From contig JAEDKS010000132.1 in assembly GCA_016295665.1 (NCBI GenBank), forward strand, positions 1-6,687: 6,687 nt of DNA, written 5' to 3'. The notes under the pieces were generated by a model. It had not been told where the DNA came from. It was given only the letters and a program-made list of their open reading frames with translations, and made no database searches. Shown piece after piece: positions 5,094-6,687 of this stretch. How positions within the stretch are numbered: the stretch's first letter is position 1; each line of letters opens with the position of its first letter. Origin of the DNA: Clostridia bacterium. GTDB lineage: Bacteria > Bacillota > Clostridia > Christensenellales > Aristaeellaceae. The translations under genes and the position numbers were made by a program.

Positions 5094-6687
5094 ATGAAAA
5101 AATGGTTGGCGTTCCTTTGTGCCCTGGCGCTGCTGCTGCAGCCCATGGCCCTGACGGGCACATGGGGACATGCCCACGCGGAGGATGTGGCGACGCCGGG
5201 TGATGTGCCTGCCATCTGCGAGGCGTGCGGAGAGAAGTTCGACGCACAGTCGTCCTGGATGGAGGACGACGACGGCACCCATGTGATTTGCTGCATTCAT
5301 GGCGTGAAGCTGGAGACAAGCCGGCATGCCAGCGTGAACAGCTGGAATTTCGAGCCCTATGATGAGACGCTGCATGCCCGTATCTGCGGCTACGCCGGCT
5401 GTGACCTGATCATTGGCTACAAGCAGCATTCGGCACTATGCAGTTCGCCGACCACCTGTGAGATCTGCGGTGCCACGGACATCACACCGTCAAATGTGAA
5501 CCATGAATGGCCCGACCGCGACACCTGCACCTATCTGTACAACAGCGAAAAGCACTGGGCGGAGTGCCTCGGCTGCGGTGAGCCCGTGTACGAAGGCGGG
5601 CATTTCGCGTCCTGTACCAACCCCGGTGTCTGTGTGACCTGCGGACAGTCGGATGTGACCTTTTCATCTGAACCCGCACATAACTGGGACTATGAGGAGT
5701 ACGGATGGAACAGCGTGGTGCACTGGTATGTCTGCCAGGACTGCGGCGGCAAGTATTTGATGCAGAGCCACTGGGCAGACTGCAGCGACCCGACCACCTG
5801 CGTGGATTGCGGTGCCACGGGCATCACGGCGGATCTGATGCACGTGGGCGAGATCAGCGAGGGACACGATGATACCTGGCATTGGGAGGAATGCAGCATT
5901 TGCGGTATCATCTTCAAAGAGAAGCACATTGCGAGCTGCGAGGATCCCACCACCTGCCTATTCTGCAGCGCGGAAAACATTACCCCGTACAGCGTTGAGC
6001 ATGTCTATTCCAACGACACAGCGTATTTGTACGATGCGAACTACCATTGGCAGGAATGTCTCAGCTGCGGTGAGATCGTGTTTGAGAAGGAAGCGCATTT
6101 CACCACCTGTCTGGACAAGGGCGGCCCCTGCGTCATCTGCGGTCAGCCCGTGCCGGGCGGCGCCTATGTGCACTGGAATGACCACGATGAGCTGATCAGC
6201 AACGCGGACGAGCACTGGTACGTCTGCGGCGCCTGCGGTGAAGTCTGGAACAGAGAGAGCCACGTGGCGCCGTGCGACAATCCCGGCGTGTGCTGGCTGT
6301 GCGGCGAGGTCACCGATGCCATCGAGCACGCTGAATGGGACGATACGCCGGTGCAGGGCACCGATACCCACTGGTGGGTATGCCTGGCGTGCGGTGAAAA
6401 GGTGAACGAGAAGGCCCACGAGCCATCCACGGATGATCCGACCAAGTGCGGCGTATGCGGCGCGGCGATCCCGCAGCCCACGGCGGAGCCTACGATGGCG
6501 CCGACCGCCGAGCCCACCGAGGCCCCGACGGCGGAACCCACCGCCGAGCCCACGGTTTCCCCGACACCCATTCCCCTGCCCACGATGAGCCCCGTGCCCA
6601 CGGCGGCACCGACTGCGGAGCCGACCGAGGAGCCGACTGAGGAACCCACAGCGGAGCCCACGGTGGCGCCGACCGCGGAACCCACGG
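5094..6687 (+). CDS. Secreted protein with an array of Cys/His zinc-ribbon-like modules and a PT-rich stalk (3' end beyond window)
   Basis: I do not recognise a named family. The frame starts at ATG 5094, with GGAGG at 5081-5085 (8-nt spacing), and stays open to the window end: 531 complete codons, no stop. Residues 1-29 are a signal peptide: a KK start, the hydrophobic run WLAFLCALALLL, and a cleavage site after AHA at 27-29. A degenerate Cys-containing part follows (CEAC at 42-45, CC at 66-67). From 94 to 458 there are seven modules. Each runs: His-Trp, C-x2-C-G, 7-9 residues, His, 3 residues, Cys, 5-6 residues, C-x2-C. From 460 the protein is almost entirely Pro, Thr, Ala and Glu. Each module has enough Cys/His for one or two zinc ions, though in an oxidising location disulfides are possible. 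Loosely similar C-TTC-x2-CG repeats occur in clostridial surface proteins, as I recall. A role in metal binding at the cell surface is inferred only from the ligands and the divergent efflux pump. Confidence 0.85.
   Translation, partial: MKKWLAFLCALALLLQPMALTGTWGHAHAEDVATPGDVPAICEACGEKFDAQSSWMEDDDGTHVICCIHGVKLETSRHASVNSWNFEPYDETLHARICGYAGCDLIIGYKQHSALCSSPTTCEICGATDITPSNVNHEWPDRDTCTYLYNSEKHWAECLGCGEPVYEGGHFASCTNPGVCVTCGQSDVTFSSEPAHNWDYEEYGWNSVVHWYVCQDCGGKYLMQSHWADCSDPTTCVDCGATGITADLMHVGEISEGHDDTWHWEECSICGIIFKEKHIASCEDPTTCLFCSAENITPYSVEHVYSNDTAYLYDANYHWQECLSCGEIVFEKEAHFTTCLDKGGPCVICGQPVPGGAYVHWNDHDELISNADEHWYVCGACGEVWNRESHVAPCDNPGVCWLCGEVTDAIEHAEWDDTPVQGTDTHWWVCLACGEKVNEKAHEPSTDDPTKCGVCGAAIPQPTAEPTMAPTAEPTEAPTAEPTAEPTVSPTPIPLPTMSPVPTAAPTAEPTEEPTEEPTAEPTVAPTAEPT
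5373..6467 (+). repeat. Seven Cys/His modules of 52-60 residues (zinc-ribbon-like)
   Basis: Module starts (the leading His) are residues 94, 154, 210, 263, 318, 374 and 426 of the secreted protein, so the step is 60, 56, 53, 55, 56 and 52. Inner spacing is nearly constant: C-x2-C, then 7-9 residues to His, x3 to Cys, x5 (x6 in module 5) to C-x2-C. Module 1 has His-Ala instead of His-Trp and C-x4-C. Module 4 ends CS instead of CG. Module 7 lacks the middle Cys (Ser445 nearby) and leads straight into the stalk. Between modules the sequence is acidic and aromatic and differs freely, so these are old protein repeats and not a recent DNA duplication. Confidence 0.88.
6471..6687 (+). repeat. Pro-Thr-Ala-Glu stalk (PTAEPT-type), open at the window end
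   Basis: Residues 460-531 consist of repeats such as PTAEPT, PTEAPT and EEPT, with one break around SPTPIPLPT (489-497). Low-complexity acidic Pro-Thr segments of this kind usually cross the cell wall or link domains in Gram-positive surface proteins. No anchor (LPXTG, membrane helix or SLH domain) is reached before the sequence ends, so whether the protein is anchored or released cannot be told. Confidence 0.85.

Noticed and set aside
6164..6685. Minus-strand frame coding VGSAVG-type repeats
   Set aside because: It is the reverse complement of the PT-rich stalk codons; the repeat comes from the real plus-strand gene.

Overview
The window looks like chromosomal DNA of a GC-rich Gram-positive anaerobe of the Clostridia type. 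The evidence is strong AGGAGG-type ribosome sites, sigma-A-like promoters in short AT-rich gaps, an ArsR/SmtB-type operator, and a secreted protein ending in a Pro-Thr-Ala-Glu stalk. A Christensenellales-like gut lineage is a guess from style alone. No RNA gene, insertion sequence, CRISPR array or phage gene was seen, and no gap without a gene exceeds 300 bases.

Layout. (1) 2-526, plus strand: the C-terminal end of a membrane protein with an acidic/proline linker, one transmembrane helix and a DUF4129-like tail, of the kind found on transglutaminase-like proteins. (2) 527-727: a promoter with an extended -10 and a leader of about 110 nt. (3) 728-1777: pfkA, ATP-type 6-phosphofructokinase, closed by a clear intrinsic terminator. 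(4) 1847-2572: recO, a recombination mediator with a four-cysteine zinc site. (5) 2591-4843, minus strand: a P1B-type zinc/cadmium/lead efflux ATPase with an N-terminal HMA domain and a long His/Cys-repeat metal-binding region; it converges on recO with only 18 bp between them. (6) 4844-5093: a divergent control region. Towards the ATPase it has a consensus promoter (TTGACA-16-TATAAT) whose -10 abuts a 12-2-12 inverted repeat of the ArsR/SmtB/CzrA type. Towards the right it has a second promoter with an extended -10. (7) 5094 to the window end, plus strand: a secreted protein with about seven Cys/His zinc-ribbon-like modules of 52-60 residues, then a PT-rich stalk, still open at the window edge.

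How the genes fit together. The left half is housekeeping (glycolysis, DNA repair). The right half may be a metal-handling pair: an exporter under a probable metal-sensor operator, divergent from a secreted array rich in cysteine and histidine. Joint regulation and metal binding by the secreted array are inferences. The sensor protein itself is not in the window. The secreted array is the most novel object here: its spacing is highly regular and I cannot assign it to a named family.
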